Of a stretch of 64,000 bases of DNA, positions 8,234 to 17,245 are shown piece by piece; positions within the stretch are counted from its first letter, which is position 1, and each line of letters opens with the position of its first letter. Origin of the DNA: CAIOYC01 sp965277345 (GTDB lineage: Bacteria; Pseudomonadota; Alphaproteobacteria; Caulobacterales; Caulobacteraceae); NCBI GenBank assembly GCA_965277345.1, contig CBDICI010000003.1, positions 372,001-436,000 on the forward strand, read 5' to 3'. Below the pieces are notes generated by a model. That model was not told the DNA's origin, did not search any database, and saw only the letters and a list, made by a program, of their open reading frames with translations. Both the position numbers and the translations under genes were made by a program.

Positions 8234-9367
8234 CTAAGCCGGCATGTCGATACTGACGATGGCCTGGGCCGCCAGGCCCTCGATTCGGCCGGTGAAGCCC
8301 ATGCCTTCGGTGGTGGTGGCTTTCACACTCACCCGCGGCAGGGGCAGGGCGAGGAGGTCCGCCAGGCGGGCGCGCATGGCCTCGCGGTGCGGCTTGATGC
8401 GGGGCTGCTCGCAGATCAGCGTCACGTCCACATTGGCCAGCCGACCGCCGCGCTCCGCCATGAGCTTGACGGCGTGCAACAGGAACCGGTCGGAGGCCGC
8501 GCCCCGCCATTGCGGATCGCTGGGGGGGAAGTGGTCGCCGATGTCGCCCGCGCCGATGGCGCCGAGGATGGCGTCGGTCAGGGCGTGCAGGCCGGCGTCC
8601 GCGTCGGAATGGCCGATCAGGGTCAGGTCGTGGGCGATCTTCACCCCGCACAGCCACACCCCGTCGCCCGGCCCGAAGCGGTGGGCGTCGAAACCCTGTC
8701 CCACGCAGGCGATCCGGGCGCCGTCCGCCAGCCGTTCGATCATGGCGAAATCCTCAGGATGGGTGATTTTGGCGAGCCGGGGATCGCCGGGGACAAGGGC
8801 GATGCGCCCACCCGCGGCCTCCACCACCGCCGCGTCGTCGGTGGCGGGCGCGTCTTTCGGCCAGCGGGCATAGGCGTCCGCGAGCCTGGCGCGCCCAAAG
8901 GCCTGGGGGGTCTGGGCGCGCCACAGCCCCTCGCGGTCCATGGTGACAACTCCGGCGGCGACCTCGCGCTTCAGGGTGTCGGCCACGGACAAGGCCGGCA
9001 GGGCGCCGTCCGCGCCCTCCAGAGCCTCACAGAGGGCGGCGATGTGGGCGGGGGTGAGCAGGGGGCGGGCGGCGTCGTGGATCATCACCGCGTCGACCTC
9101 GCCCACCGCCGCCAGGCCGGCCTTGACCGAGGCGGTCCGCGTCGCACCGCCGGTGACGAGCACCACCTCCGCATCGCCCAGCCACCGCGTTGCCTCCGCT
9201 TCCTGACCGTCGGCGACCACCACCACGATGGGCCGGGCGCCCGCCGCCTGGAACGCGTCCACCGACCAGCGCGCCACCGCCCGCCCTTTCAGCATCCGCC
9301 ACTGCTTGGGCGATCCGCCGGCGCGGCTGCCCGATCCTGCGGCGACGATAATGGCGGCGAAGCTCAT
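8234..9367 (-). CDS. ispDF: Bifunctional IspD/IspF of the MEP isoprenoid pathway
   Basis: This 377-residue fusion has two halves. The N-terminal half is 2-C-methyl-D-erythritol 4-phosphate cytidylyltransferase, with IIVAAGSGSRAGGSPKQWR as its nucleotide-binding start. The C-terminal half, from about residue 220, is 2-C-methyl-D-erythritol 2,4-cyclodiphosphate synthase, with GQGFDAHRF and the GHSDADAGLHALTDA metal-binding segment. The fusion is common in alpha- and epsilonproteobacteria. I chose the start at 9367 because the conserved nucleotidyltransferase strand begins right there. Reading further upstream would overlap ntrB antisense. Confidence 0.95.
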   Translation of the reverse strand: MSFAAIIVAAGSGSRAGGSPKQWRMLKGRAVARWSVDAFQAAGARPIVVVVADGQEAEATRWLGDAEVVLVTGGATRTASVKAGLAAVGEVDAVMIHDAARPLLTPAHIAALCEALEGADGALPALSVADTLKREVAAGVVTMDREGLWRAQTPQAFGRARLADAYARWPKDAPATDDAAVVEAAGGRIALVPGDPRLAKITHPEDFAMIERLADGARIACVGQGFDAHRFGPGDGVWLCGVKIAHDLTLIGHSDADAGLHALTDAILGAIGAGDIGDHFPPSDPQWRGAASDRFLLHAVKLMAERGGRLANVDVTLICEQPRIKPHREAMRARLADLLALPLPRVSVKATTTEGMGFTGRIEGLAAQAIVSIDMPA

Positions 9368-9479
9368 AGCGGCATCTGCCGCGGCGCGGCGGTCGCTGTC
9401 CAGTCGCCATCCACAAATGCCTAGGATTTGTGCGTTGCCGATGGCGTATTTCTGTGCACAGGATAGGGTGGAGCTTGTC

Positions 9480-10592
9480 ATGCCGACGTCATCCATCCTG
9501 CCAGAAGCGCTTCGGGCCGCTGCCTTCGACCTGAATCCCAACCCGGCGCTGGTGTTCACCGCCGAAGGCGGTCTGGTCGCCGCCAATGAGGCGGCGGAGC
9601 GGCTGTTCGGCCAGTCGCTGGGCCTGCTGCGCCGGAATCTGCTGTCGAACGCCCTGCCGACGGAGAGCGCCCTGCCGCTCCTGGTGGAGCGGGCCGCCCG
9701 CGAGGGGGCGGTAGTGCGCGAGCGCGAGGTGGAGATCACCCTGCCGGACCATCCCGCCTTCGAGGCCGAGGTGGCGTGCGCCCCCCTGCCGGGGGGGCTG
9801 GTTCAGCTCGCTCTGGTGCTGAAGAGCCACACTCCGGCCGCGGACCGTACCGCCGATACCCTGCGCTCCGTCGCCGGCATGGGGCGCACCCTGGCGCACG
9901 AGATCAAGAACCCTCTGGCCGGCATCCGCGGCGCGGCGCAGTTGCTCTCCAGCGGAGCCAGTCCCGAGGACATGGCTCTGGCCCAGCTGATCGTGGACGA
10001 GACCGACCGGATTCGCCGGCTGATCGACCGGGTGGAGGCCTTTTCCGACGAGCGTCCGCCCGCGCGCCAGGCCGTGAACATCCACCGCATCCTCGACCGG
10101 GTCCGGGTGCTGATGGCGGTGGGGGCCGGGGACCGCTTGAGCTTTCAGGAGCGCTACGACCCCTCCTTGCCGCACGCCTGGGGCGATGAAGACCAGCTGA
10201 TCCAGGTCTTCCTCAACCTGGTGAAGAACGCGGCCGAGGCGGCCAACAGCCGGGGCGACGGGCGGGGCGAGGTGCTGATCGGCACCGGCTATCGCCACAA
10301 TTCGCCGAGCGCGCCGCTGGAGGTCAGGGTGCAGGACAATGGGCCGGGCGTCGCCGCCGGCCTGCGCGACAGGCTGTTCCACCCCTTCGTCACCACCAAG
10401 CCCACCGGGGCGGGGCTCGGCCTCACCCTGGTGGCCAAGCTGGTGGCCGACCATCAGGGGGTGATTGACTTCGATTCCGAGCCCGGTCGCACTGTGTTCC
10501 GCGTGCTGCTTCCCCGTCGGGCCGCCAACGCGCCGGCACAAACCAGCGCCGCCGCCGGCCGCGCCGACAATCGACTGGAGGGCCGCGCATGA
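9480..10592 (+). CDS. ntrB: Nitrogen regulation sensor kinase NtrB (GlnL)
   Basis: This cytoplasmic histidine kinase/phosphatase controls NtrC in response to PII. It has an N-terminal PAS domain (about 15-115), the DHp helix with GRTLAHEIKNPLAGIRGA carrying the phosphorylated His, then N box NLVKNAAEA, G1 DNGPGV and G2 GAGLGLTL. There are no membrane segments. A GGGTGGAG box at 9466-9473 places the start at 9480. An in-frame ATG at 9441 lacks such a site. The stop overlaps ntrC (ATGA). The gene diverges from ispDF across about 110 bases, where its promoter must lie. Confidence 0.95.
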   Translation: MPTSSILPEALRAAAFDLNPNPALVFTAEGGLVAANEAAERLFGQSLGLLRRNLLSNALPTESALPLLVERAAREGAVVREREVEITLPDHPAFEAEVACAPLPGGLVQLALVLKSHTPAADRTADTLRSVAGMGRTLAHEIKNPLAGIRGAAQLLSSGASPEDMALAQLIVDETDRIRRLIDRVEAFSDERPPARQAVNIHRILDRVRVLMAVGAGDRLSFQERYDPSLPHAWGDEDQLIQVFLNLVKNAAEAANSRGDGRGEVLIGTGYRHNSPSAPLEVRVQDNGPGVAAGLRDRLFHPFVTTKPTGAGLGLTLVAKLVADHQGVIDFDSEPGRTVFRVLLPRRAANAPAQTSAAAGRADNRLEGRA

Positions 10593-12004
10593 GCACGCCG
10601 CGCAAGGTGTTGATCGCCGACGACGACGCTTCGATCCGCCTGGTGCTGAGCCAGGCCTTCGCCCGCGCGGGCTATCAGGTGCGCGCCACCGGCGCCGCGG
10701 CGACCCTGCTGAAATGGGTGTCGGAGGGCGAGGGGGATCTCGTTGTCTCCGACGTGATCATGCCCGACGAGAACGTGTTCGAGGTGCTGCCGCAGATGCG
10801 CAAGCTCCGGCCAAAGCTGCCCATCATCATCATGAGCGCGCAGAACACCCTCCTGACCGCGGTAAGCGCGGCGGAGACCGGCGCCTTCGAGTACATGCCC
10901 AAGCCCTTCGATCTGGAGGACATGCTGGCCGCCGCCCGCCGCGCCCTGGCCCGTCCCGCCAATGCCGAGCCGGCCCAGACCAGGGCGCGCGCCGCCCGGG
11001 ACGAGCGCCTGCCCCTGATCGGCCGTTCCGCTCCGATGCAGGAGGTCTATCGCACCCTGGCGCGGCTGGTGGGGGCGGAGCTGACCGTGCTGATCCTCGG
11101 CGAATCGGGCGCCGGCAAGGAGCTGGCCGCCCGCGCCCTGCACGATCTCGGCAAGCGGCGCGACGGACGGTTCGTGGTGGTGCATCTGGCCGCCACGCCG
11201 CGCGAGCGGGTGGAGTCGGAGCTGTTCGGCCGTGACGGCGAGACGGGCAAGTTGGTGGAGGCCGACGGAGGCACCCTGTTCCTCGACGAGATCGGCGACC
11301 TGCCGCTGGACGCCCAGACCCGGCTGCTGCGCGTCATCGACGGCTCGGAAAAGGCCATCAACCCCAAGACGGGCCGCCCGGCCGATGCGCGCCTGATCGC
11401 CGCCACCAACCGGGATCTCCGCGCCCTGATCCGCCAGGGTCTGTTCAGGGAAGACCTGTTCTTTCGCCTGAACGTCGCCCCCCTGCGCCTGCCGCCCCTG
11501 CGCGACCGGCTGGACGACATCCCCGACCTGGCCCGCGCCTTCCTGCTCCGCGCCCATCGTGAGGGCCTGTCCGCCAAGAGCCTCGACGAGGGGGCGATCG
11601 AACGGCTGAAGCGTCACGCCTGGCCCGGCAATGTGCGCGAGCTGGAAAACCTGATGCGCCGCGTCGCCGCCCTCTATGCGGAGGATGTGATCACCGCCCG
11701 TGTGATAGAGCGCGAGTTCCAGGAGCATTCCGCCGCCGCCCCCGCCGAACCCTCCACCACGCTGGAGGACCTGATCGAGCGGCGCCTGGCGCTGGAGTTC
11801 CTCGACGCGCCGGGCGGTATGCCGCCGCCCGGCCTCTACGACCGGGTGGTGGAGGAGATCAGCCGCCCCTTGATCCGTCTGACCCTGGACGCCACCCGCG
11901 GCAACCAGGTGCGCGCGGCGGAGGTGTTGGGCTTGAACAGGAACACTTTACGCAAGAAGATCAGCGACCTCGGCCTGGAGGCGGTAAGAGGGCGGCGAAG
12001 CTGA
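10589..12004 (+). CDS. ntrC: Nitrogen regulator NtrC lacking the GAFTGA loop
   Basis: This is the response regulator partner of NtrB. It has a receiver domain (1-120, Asp55 in VSDVIMPD), an AAA+ domain (141-375, Walker A GESGAGKE at 171-178, Walker B LFLDEIGD near 230-237) and a C-terminal Fis-type HTH (about 425-465, RNTLRKKISDLG). Between ELFG (211-214) and the Walker B approach only seven residues, RDGETGK, remain. The sigma54-contacting loop with GAFTGA is therefore deleted. Rhodobacter capsulatus NtrC also lacks this loop and acts with sigma70 RNA polymerase. ntrYX is not next to it, which is unusual. Confidence 0.95.
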   Translation: MSTPRKVLIADDDASIRLVLSQAFARAGYQVRATGAAATLLKWVSEGEGDLVVSDVIMPDENVFEVLPQMRKLRPKLPIIIMSAQNTLLTAVSAAETGAFEYMPKPFDLEDMLAAARRALARPANAEPAQTRARAARDERLPLIGRSAPMQEVYRTLARLVGAELTVLILGESGAGKELAARALHDLGKRRDGRFVVVHLAATPRERVESELFGRDGETGKLVEADGGTLFLDEIGDLPLDAQTRLLRVIDGSEKAINPKTGRPADARLIAATNRDLRALIRQGLFREDLFFRLNVAPLRLPPLRDRLDDIPDLARAFLLRAHREGLSAKSLDEGAIERLKRHAWPGNVRELENLMRRVAALYAEDVITARVIEREFQEHSAAAPAEPSTTLEDLIERRLALEFLDAPGGMPPPGLYDRVVEEISRPLIRLTLDATRGNQVRAAEVLGLNRNTLRKKISDLGLEAVRGRRS

Positions 12005-12010
12005 CTCTTC

Positions 12011-12029
12011 TCCCCCTCAACGAGGGGGA
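12011..12029. repeat. Palindromic element after ntrC
   Basis: TCCCCCTC (12011-12018) and GAGGGGGA (12022-12029) make an eight-pair hairpin with a three-base loop, followed by GC-rich sequence to about 12060. It sits in the 72-base gap between the convergent ntrC and metC genes and could act as a bidirectional terminator. It also marks the point where ntrYX would normally follow. Confidence 0.6.
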
Positions 12030-12076
12030 GGGGGACCGCGCGAAGCGGGGTGGAGGCGCGCCGCCGCCCTGTCCGG

Positions 12077-13279
12077 CTATCGTCGCGTCGCCCCCGCCGT
12101 GTCGTGGGAGGATTCTAACACTCCAAACCCCTGCTCCAGATCGGCGATCAGGTCGGCGGGATGCTCCAGTCCAATATTCAGCCGGATCAGCGGACCCTCG
12201 GCGGGGAAGGGCTTGGCGGTGCGTTTCATCTGCGGGTCGCCATGGATGGCCAGGCTCTCGTAGCCCCCCCAGGAGAAGCCGAGGCCGAACAGCTTCAGCC
12301 GGTCGAGGAAGGCGAGCACGGCGGCGGGCGGGCAGGGCGCCAGCACCACGCCGAACAGGCCCGCCGCACCGGTGAAGTCGCGCCGCCACAGGGCGTGGCC
12401 AGGATCGCTGGGCAGGGCGGGGTGCAGCACCCGCGCCACCTCGCGCCGGCCCTGCAGCCAGCGCGCCACCTCAAGGCCGCTTTCGCCGTGCCGTTTCAGC
12501 CGCACCTCCAAAGTGCGAAGCCCCCGCAGGCCCTGGAAGGCATCGTCGGGCGATACCGACGCTCCAGTCTCGCGCACGAACTCGGCGAGCGCCCTGGCCA
12601 CCTCGAGATCGGCGGTGGCGACCGAGCCCAGGAACACGTCGGAATGGCCGCAGACATACTTGGTCAGGGCCTGGATCGACATGGACGCGCCGTGGGCCAC
12701 CGGCCGGAACAGCAGGCCCGAGGCCCAGGTGTTGTCCACCGCGGTGAGGATGCCGCGTTGCCGCGCCAGGGCGGCGATGGCCGGCACGTCCTGCATCTCG
12801 AAGGTGAGCGAGCCCGGGCTCTCCAGATAGATCAGCCGCGTCGCCGGGGTGGCCAGCGCCAGGATGTCCTGCGGCGCGGCGTCCACCGGAAAATAGCGGG
12901 TGGCGACGCCCATTCGCTTCAGATAGCCGTCGCAGAACCTGCGTGTGGGACCATAGACGCTGTCCACCGCCAGCACCTCGTCGCCCGTCCGCACGACCGC
13001 CATGATCGCACCGGTAACCGCCGCCAGGCCGGAGGTGAACAGCTCCACATGCCCGGCCTGCTCCAGGGCGCGCAGGCCCTCGGTCAGGGCGTCGTGAACG
13101 CCGAGCGCGTTCATGCCGTAGGTCGGCCGGTCGGCGGCGTAGAGGCTCTCCGCGTCGGGCATCAGCAGGGTCGAACCCCGTTGCAGCGCCGGCGCCACGG
13201 TGCGCGCGCGCGGCGGGGCATCGCTGGCGCCCAGATGGGTCAGAAGGGTGGCGATGCGGGGCGAAGGATCGTCGGTCAC
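12077..13279 (-). CDS. metC: Cystathionine beta-lyase (Cys/Met metabolism PLP enzyme)
   Basis: This fold-type I PLP enzyme of the Cys/Met metabolism family has 400 residues. The PLP lysine lies in SIQALTKYVCGHSDVFLG near residues 205-222, VDNTW near 182-186 supplies the cofactor aspartate, and the C-terminus has the FGLGFSWGGYESL segment typical of MetC. The likely reaction is cystathionine to homocysteine, pyruvate and ammonia. It lies 16 bases after the GNAT gene at the end of a minus-strand set with cysK and sseA. A gamma-lyase role is less likely but not excluded. Confidence 0.88.
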   Translation of the reverse strand: MTDDPSPRIATLLTHLGASDAPPRARTVAPALQRGSTLLMPDAESLYAADRPTYGMNALGVHDALTEGLRALEQAGHVELFTSGLAAVTGAIMAVVRTGDEVLAVDSVYGPTRRFCDGYLKRMGVATRYFPVDAAPQDILALATPATRLIYLESPGSLTFEMQDVPAIAALARQRGILTAVDNTWASGLLFRPVAHGASMSIQALTKYVCGHSDVFLGSVATADLEVARALAEFVRETGASVSPDDAFQGLRGLRTLEVRLKRHGESGLEVARWLQGRREVARVLHPALPSDPGHALWRRDFTGAAGLFGVVLAPCPPAAVLAFLDRLKLFGLGFSWGGYESLAIHGDPQMKRTAKPFPAEGPLIRLNIGLEHPADLIADLEQGFGVLESSHDTAGATRR

Positions 13280-13295
13280 GGGGCGGGGTCCAGCA

Positions 13296-13805
13296 CTACA
13301 GAAGCTTTCGCATGGCGCAGCGCAGCCGGTCGGGCTCCGGCCAACGCCGCCGCTCGGCGGTCATCACGGTCTGGAGCGTGGGCGACAGGGCGGCGTCCCC
13401 CACCATCGCATAGCCGAGCCTGGCGTAATACGGCCCGTTGAACGGCACGTCGCAGAAGGTGGTGAGGAAGACCGATTTCAAGCCCAGCGCCCGGGCGGCC
13501 GCCTCCGCCGTGGCGATCAGGGAACCTCCGGCGCCCTGACGCTGACGGCCGTGGGCTACGGCCAGTTCGTAGATGAACAACAGGTCGCCCTGCACGCCCG
13601 AGGCCAGAAAACCGAAGGGACGATCGGCCTCGTCGACCGCGACCCACAGGGTCTGGCTTTCACAATAAGGCTCCCACGCCTCGGCGGGCGGTAAGGGCTC
13701 GTTCGCCACATCGTCCATGCCGAGGTCGGCGAAGGCGCGACCGGCCGACTGCTCTATGGCGGGCAGGAGCCCGCAGTCGGCGTTCGTGGCCTGCCTGATC
13801 CTCAT
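13296..13805 (-). CDS. GNAT-family N-acetyltransferase
   Basis: This 169-residue protein has the GNAT fold. MRIRQATNADCGLL is the first strand and helix, FIYELAVAHGRQRQGAGGSLI (near residues 77-97) is motif A with the acetyl-CoA pyrophosphate loop, and VPFNGPYYARLGYAMVG follows. The start at 13805 overlaps the sseA stop (ATGA), which supports it over a start 12 codons upstream. The acceptor substrate cannot be told from sequence. Linkage to cysK, sseA and metC hints at a sulfur amino acid derivative or a detoxification role, which is inference only. Confidence 0.85.
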   Translation of the reverse strand: MRIRQATNADCGLLPAIEQSAGRAFADLGMDDVANEPLPPAEAWEPYCESQTLWVAVDEADRPFGFLASGVQGDLLFIYELAVAHGRQRQGAGGSLIATAEAAARALGLKSVFLTTFCDVPFNGPYYARLGYAMVGDAALSPTLQTVMTAERRRWPEPDRLRCAMRKLL

Positions 13806-14644
13806 CCGGTGACGACGGGACAGTCCTCCGCCGCGCCCCATTCGGCCCAGGAGCCGTCATAGACCGCCGTGCGCCAGCGGCCGAGCCGCGCCAGCCCCAG
13901 CGCCAGCACGCAGGCGGTGATGCCCGAGCCGCAGCTGCTCACCACCGGGCGGGTCGTATCCACGCCCGCCGCCGCGAACACGCCCGCCAGCGCCGCCCTG
14001 GACTTCATGGTCCCGTCCGGCGCGATCAGCTCGCTCATGGGCAGGCTGAGGGCGCCCGGCATATGGCCGGATCGGAGGCCCGCGCGCGGTTCGGGCGCCT
14101 CGCCGCGGAAACGGGCGGCCGGGCGGGCGTCGATCACCTGCTCCCTGCCGTTGTCCAGCGTGCGCGCCACCTGGCGGCGGTCGCGCACCAGATCGTTGGC
14201 CACGCGGACGGTGAAATGGCGCTCGGTCGGCCGGACGGCGCGGTCGGTCACCGGCCAACCCTCGGCGATCCACTTGGGCAAGCCGCCGTCCAGCACCACC
14301 ACGTCCTCGTGGCCCATGGCGCGGAAGGTCCACCACGCCCGCGCGGCGGACCGCACGCCCCAACCGTCATAGACCACGATGCGCGAACCATCGCCGATGC
14401 CGAGCCTGCGGACCCGCGAGGCGAACTTGGCCGGCGTCGGCAGCATGTGCGGCAGATCGGTGTCGTCGGCGGCGATCTCGTCGATATCGAAAAACACCGC
14501 GCCCGGGAGGTGAGCGGCGGCGTACTCGGCCTTGGCGTCCCGCGCCTCCGTCGGCAGATACCAGCTGGCGTCGACGATCTTGATGTCGGGCGCGTCCAGC
14601 CGTTCGGCCAGCCAGCCGGTGGAGACCAGGGGATCGTCGGGCAT
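13802..14644 (-). CDS. sseA: 3-mercaptopyruvate sulfurtransferase
   Basis: This two-domain rhodanese has 280 residues. The C-terminal domain carries the active cysteine in SCGSGITACVLALG (near residues 238-251), and the CGSGITA loop is that of mercaptopyruvate sulfurtransferases rather than thiosulfate sulfurtransferases. The N-terminal rhodanese domain is inactive, as usual. It transfers sulfur from 3-mercaptopyruvate to thiol acceptors. It lies 14 bases downstream of cysK and overlaps the GNAT gene, so the group probably works on cysteine sulfur. Confidence 0.93.
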   Translation of the reverse strand: MPDDPLVSTGWLAERLDAPDIKIVDASWYLPTEARDAKAEYAAAHLPGAVFFDIDEIAADDTDLPHMLPTPAKFASRVRRLGIGDGSRIVVYDGWGVRSAARAWWTFRAMGHEDVVVLDGGLPKWIAEGWPVTDRAVRPTERHFTVRVANDLVRDRRQVARTLDNGREQVIDARPAARFRGEAPEPRAGLRSGHMPGALSLPMSELIAPDGTMKSRAALAGVFAAAGVDTTRPVVSSCGSGITACVLALGLARLGRWRTAVYDGSWAEWGAAEDCPVVTG

Positions 14645-14658
14645 TGGCGCCTCTCGTT

Positions 14659-15684
14659 CTAAAGCCAGGGCGGCGTCGGCAGACCCTTCTCCGCCAAAAA
14701 CGCCGGGTTGTAGAGCTTGGACTGATAGCGCGCACCGTAGTCGCAGAGAATGGTGACGATGGTTTTTCCCGGCCCAAGCTCGCGCGCCAGACGCACGGCG
14801 CCGGCGATGTTGACCCCGGAAGAGCCGCCGAGAATCAGCCCCTCGTGCTCCGCCAGGTCGAACACCTGGTGCAGCGCCTCCGCGTCGGAGATGCGGTAGG
14901 GATGGTCGATCTTCAGCCCCTCAAGGTTGGCGGTGACGCGGCCCTGCCCGATCCCCTCGGTGATCGACGCGCCCTCGGCGTGGAGTTCACCCCTGGTGTA
15001 GTAGTCGTACAGCGCCGAGCCGTCGGGGTCGGCCAGACCGATGGCGATATCCGGCTTTTTGGCCCGCAGCGCCTCGGCCGCGCCGGCCAGGGTGCCGCCC
15101 GAGCCGATGGCGCAGATGAACCCGTCGATCCGCCCGCCGGTCTGGGCCCAGATCTCGGGACCCGTGGTCTCCACGTGCGCCTGGCGGTTGGCCAGATTGT
15201 CGAACTGGTTGGCCCAGATCGCGCCGTTGGGCTCGCTCATGGCCTTCTCCTCGGCGATCCGGCCGGAGACGCGGACATAGTTGCCGGGGTTGGAATAGGG
15301 TACGGCTTCCACCTCCACCAGTTCGGCGCCGGCGAGGCGCAGGGCGTCCTTCTTCTCCTGCGACTGGTTGCTGTTGATGACGATCAGGGTGCGATAGCTA
15401 AGCGCGCCGCCCACCATGGCGAGGCCGATGCCGGTATTCCCCGCCGTGCCCTCGACGATCAGACCCCCCGGTCGAAGCGCGCCGCGTCGTTCCGCGTCAC
15501 GGATAATCCAGAGCGCCGCGCGATCCTTCACCGACTGGCCGGGATTGAGGAACTCGGCCTTGCCCCAGAGGTCGCACCCGGTGGCGTCGCTGGCCCGGTT
15601 CAGGCGGATCAGCGGCGTCCCCCCGATCAGGTCGATCACCGAGTGGCCGGTACGAAGGGCGGGCTGGGGCAGGGCGGCGTTCAT
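14659..15684 (-). CDS. cysK: Cysteine synthase (O-acetylserine sulfhydrylase)
   Basis: This fold-type II PLP enzyme joins sulfide and O-acetylserine. IGGTPLIRLNRAS is the N-terminal signature and NPGQSVKDRAA (near residues 48-58) carries the PLP lysine. EGTAGNTGIGLA near 79-90 is the substrate/phosphate loop, and GSGGTLAG near 191-198 binds PLP phosphate. The 341-residue length is slightly above that of CysK. It is the first gene of the minus-strand cysK-sseA-GNAT-metC group. Confidence 0.94.
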   Translation of the reverse strand: MNAALPQPALRTGHSVIDLIGGTPLIRLNRASDATGCDLWGKAEFLNPGQSVKDRAALWIIRDAERRGALRPGGLIVEGTAGNTGIGLAMVGGALSYRTLIVINSNQSQEKKDALRLAGAELVEVEAVPYSNPGNYVRVSGRIAEEKAMSEPNGAIWANQFDNLANRQAHVETTGPEIWAQTGGRIDGFICAIGSGGTLAGAAEALRAKKPDIAIGLADPDGSALYDYYTRGELHAEGASITEGIGQGRVTANLEGLKIDHPYRISDAEALHQVFDLAEHEGLILGGSSGVNIAGAVRLARELGPGKTIVTILCDYGARYQSKLYNPAFLAEKGLPTPPWL

Positions 15685-15719
15685 GTTTGACAGCTAGGCG
15701 CGACCCCCTGGCTCCGCAA

Positions 15720-17165
15720 TCAGCCATCCGCCTTCAAACCCTTGAACGCTTGGAGCGCGCGCTTGCGGGCGAAGTCGTGATCGACGATGGGTTCGGGATA
15801 GGTCTGGCCGAGCGTCACGCCGGCCTTGTCGAGGACCGCGGCGGGCGCGGTCCAGGGGGCGTGGATGTATTTGGAGTCCAACCTGGCCAGCTCGGGGATC
15901 CACTGCTGGACATACGCCCCCTCGGCATCGAACCGCTCACCCTGACCCATGGGGCTGAAGATGCGGAAGAAGGGCGAGGCGTCGGCGCCGGAGCCCGCCA
16001 CCCACTGCCAGTTGGCGGGATTGTTGGCCTCGTCCGCGTCCACCAGCGCGTCCCAGAACCAGCGTTCGCCGATGCGCCAGTCGATGAGCAGGTGCTTGAT
16101 CAGGAACGAGGCGGCGATCATCCGCACCCGGTTGTGCATGAAGCCGGTGGCCCAAAGCTGCCGCATCCCGGCGTCCACCATGGGATAGCCGGTCTGGCCG
16201 CGCTTCCAGGCGGCCAGCCCCTTGTGGTCCCTGGACCAGGGGAAGGCGTCGAAGGCGGGCTTGTAGTTGGCGGTGGCGAGGTCGCCGTGATGATAGAGGA
16301 TTTCATGGTTGAACTCGCGCCAGGCCAGTTCGGCCAGGAACTTGTCGGCCGCAGGTCGCAGCCTCTCGTGACGATGCGCGGCGCCCTCCACCGCCCGCCA
16401 CACCTGACGCGGCCCGATCTCGCCCCAGTGGAGGTGCGGCGACAGGCGCGAGGAGCCGTCCGAGGCCGGCGCGTCGCGGGCGCGGGGATAATCGCCGAGT
16501 TCGGTGTCGATGAAGTCCGACAGCCGCGCCTGCGCGCCGGCCTCGCCCGGCGTCCAGAGCTGAAAGCCCTTCGACCAGTCGGGACGGTGCGGATGTAGCC
16601 CCCAGCTTTCCAGGGCGTCCGAGCGGGGCCAGTGCGGCGGCGGCGCCAGGCGATCGGGCGCGCGGTGCAGGGTGAAGTCTCCCACCTCGGCCCGCAGGGC
16701 CTTCCAATAGGGGGTGAACACCTTGAACGGGCCGCCGGCCTTGGTCTTCAGCGCCCAGGGTTCGGACAGGAGTGAGGCATTGAAACTTTCCGCCTGGATT
16801 CCCCGGTCTTTCAGCGTGCGTTTCAGCGACCTGTCACGGGCAATCGCGCCGCGGTCATACAGCCGGTTCCAGAGGACGCTGGCGGCGCCGGTCCGCTCCG
16901 CCAGTGCGGAGACCACGGCGGCGGCGTCGCCCCGGCATAGGACCAGCCTGGAGCCGCGGGCCTCCAGGTCGGCGGCGAGCGCCCGCAGCGACTTGTCCAG
17001 CCACCACAGCCCCGCCGCGCCCGGCGCCCGCACGCCATCCGCCTGTTCGAGCACATAGAGCGGGATCACCGGCCGGCCTCCTTGCGCCGCCGCGTGCAGG
17101 GCGGGATTGTGCCCCAGTCTGAGGTCGCGCCGGAACCAGACGATGACGGGTGCGGCGTCAGACAT
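15720..17165 (-). CDS. phrB: Deoxyribodipyrimidine photolyase (CPD class I)
   Basis: This light-driven repair enzyme splits cyclobutane pyrimidine dimers. The 481-residue protein starts with the antenna-binding Rossmann domain (VIVWFRRDLRLGHNPAL) and ends with the helical FAD-binding domain, including GQTGYPMVDAGMRQLWATGF and WQWVAGSGADASPFFRIF. I chose the start at 17165 because it is directly followed by this conserved strand. It diverges from kdsA, with a gap of about 80 bases that must hold both promoters. Confidence 0.95.
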   Translation of the reverse strand: MSDAAPVIVWFRRDLRLGHNPALHAAAQGGRPVIPLYVLEQADGVRAPGAAGLWWLDKSLRALAADLEARGSRLVLCRGDAAAVVSALAERTGAASVLWNRLYDRGAIARDRSLKRTLKDRGIQAESFNASLLSEPWALKTKAGGPFKVFTPYWKALRAEVGDFTLHRAPDRLAPPPHWPRSDALESWGLHPHRPDWSKGFQLWTPGEAGAQARLSDFIDTELGDYPRARDAPASDGSSRLSPHLHWGEIGPRQVWRAVEGAAHRHERLRPAADKFLAELAWREFNHEILYHHGDLATANYKPAFDAFPWSRDHKGLAAWKRGQTGYPMVDAGMRQLWATGFMHNRVRMIAASFLIKHLLIDWRIGERWFWDALVDADEANNPANWQWVAGSGADASPFFRIFSPMGQGERFDAEGAYVQQWIPELARLDSKYIHAPWTAPAAVLDKAGVTLGQTYPEPIVDHDFARKRALQAFKGLKADG

Positions 17166-17245
17166 GGCGGGCTCCGGTTGCACGGACCGGCGAGCGGGTC
17201 CACATGGGCGGTCTGACAGGAACCCGGCTCGCCAGGACAAACGCC

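Noticed and set aside
8387..9424. Long plus-strand open frame over ispDF
   Set aside because: It is antisense to ispDF, lacks a ribosome site and recognisable domain, and composition fits a shadow.
9442..9457. Sigma54-like promoter TGGCG...TGTGC before ntrB
   Set aside because: The GG and GC elements are 11 bases apart rather than 10, and the sequence otherwise matches poorly, so it is not a credible -24/-12 promoter.
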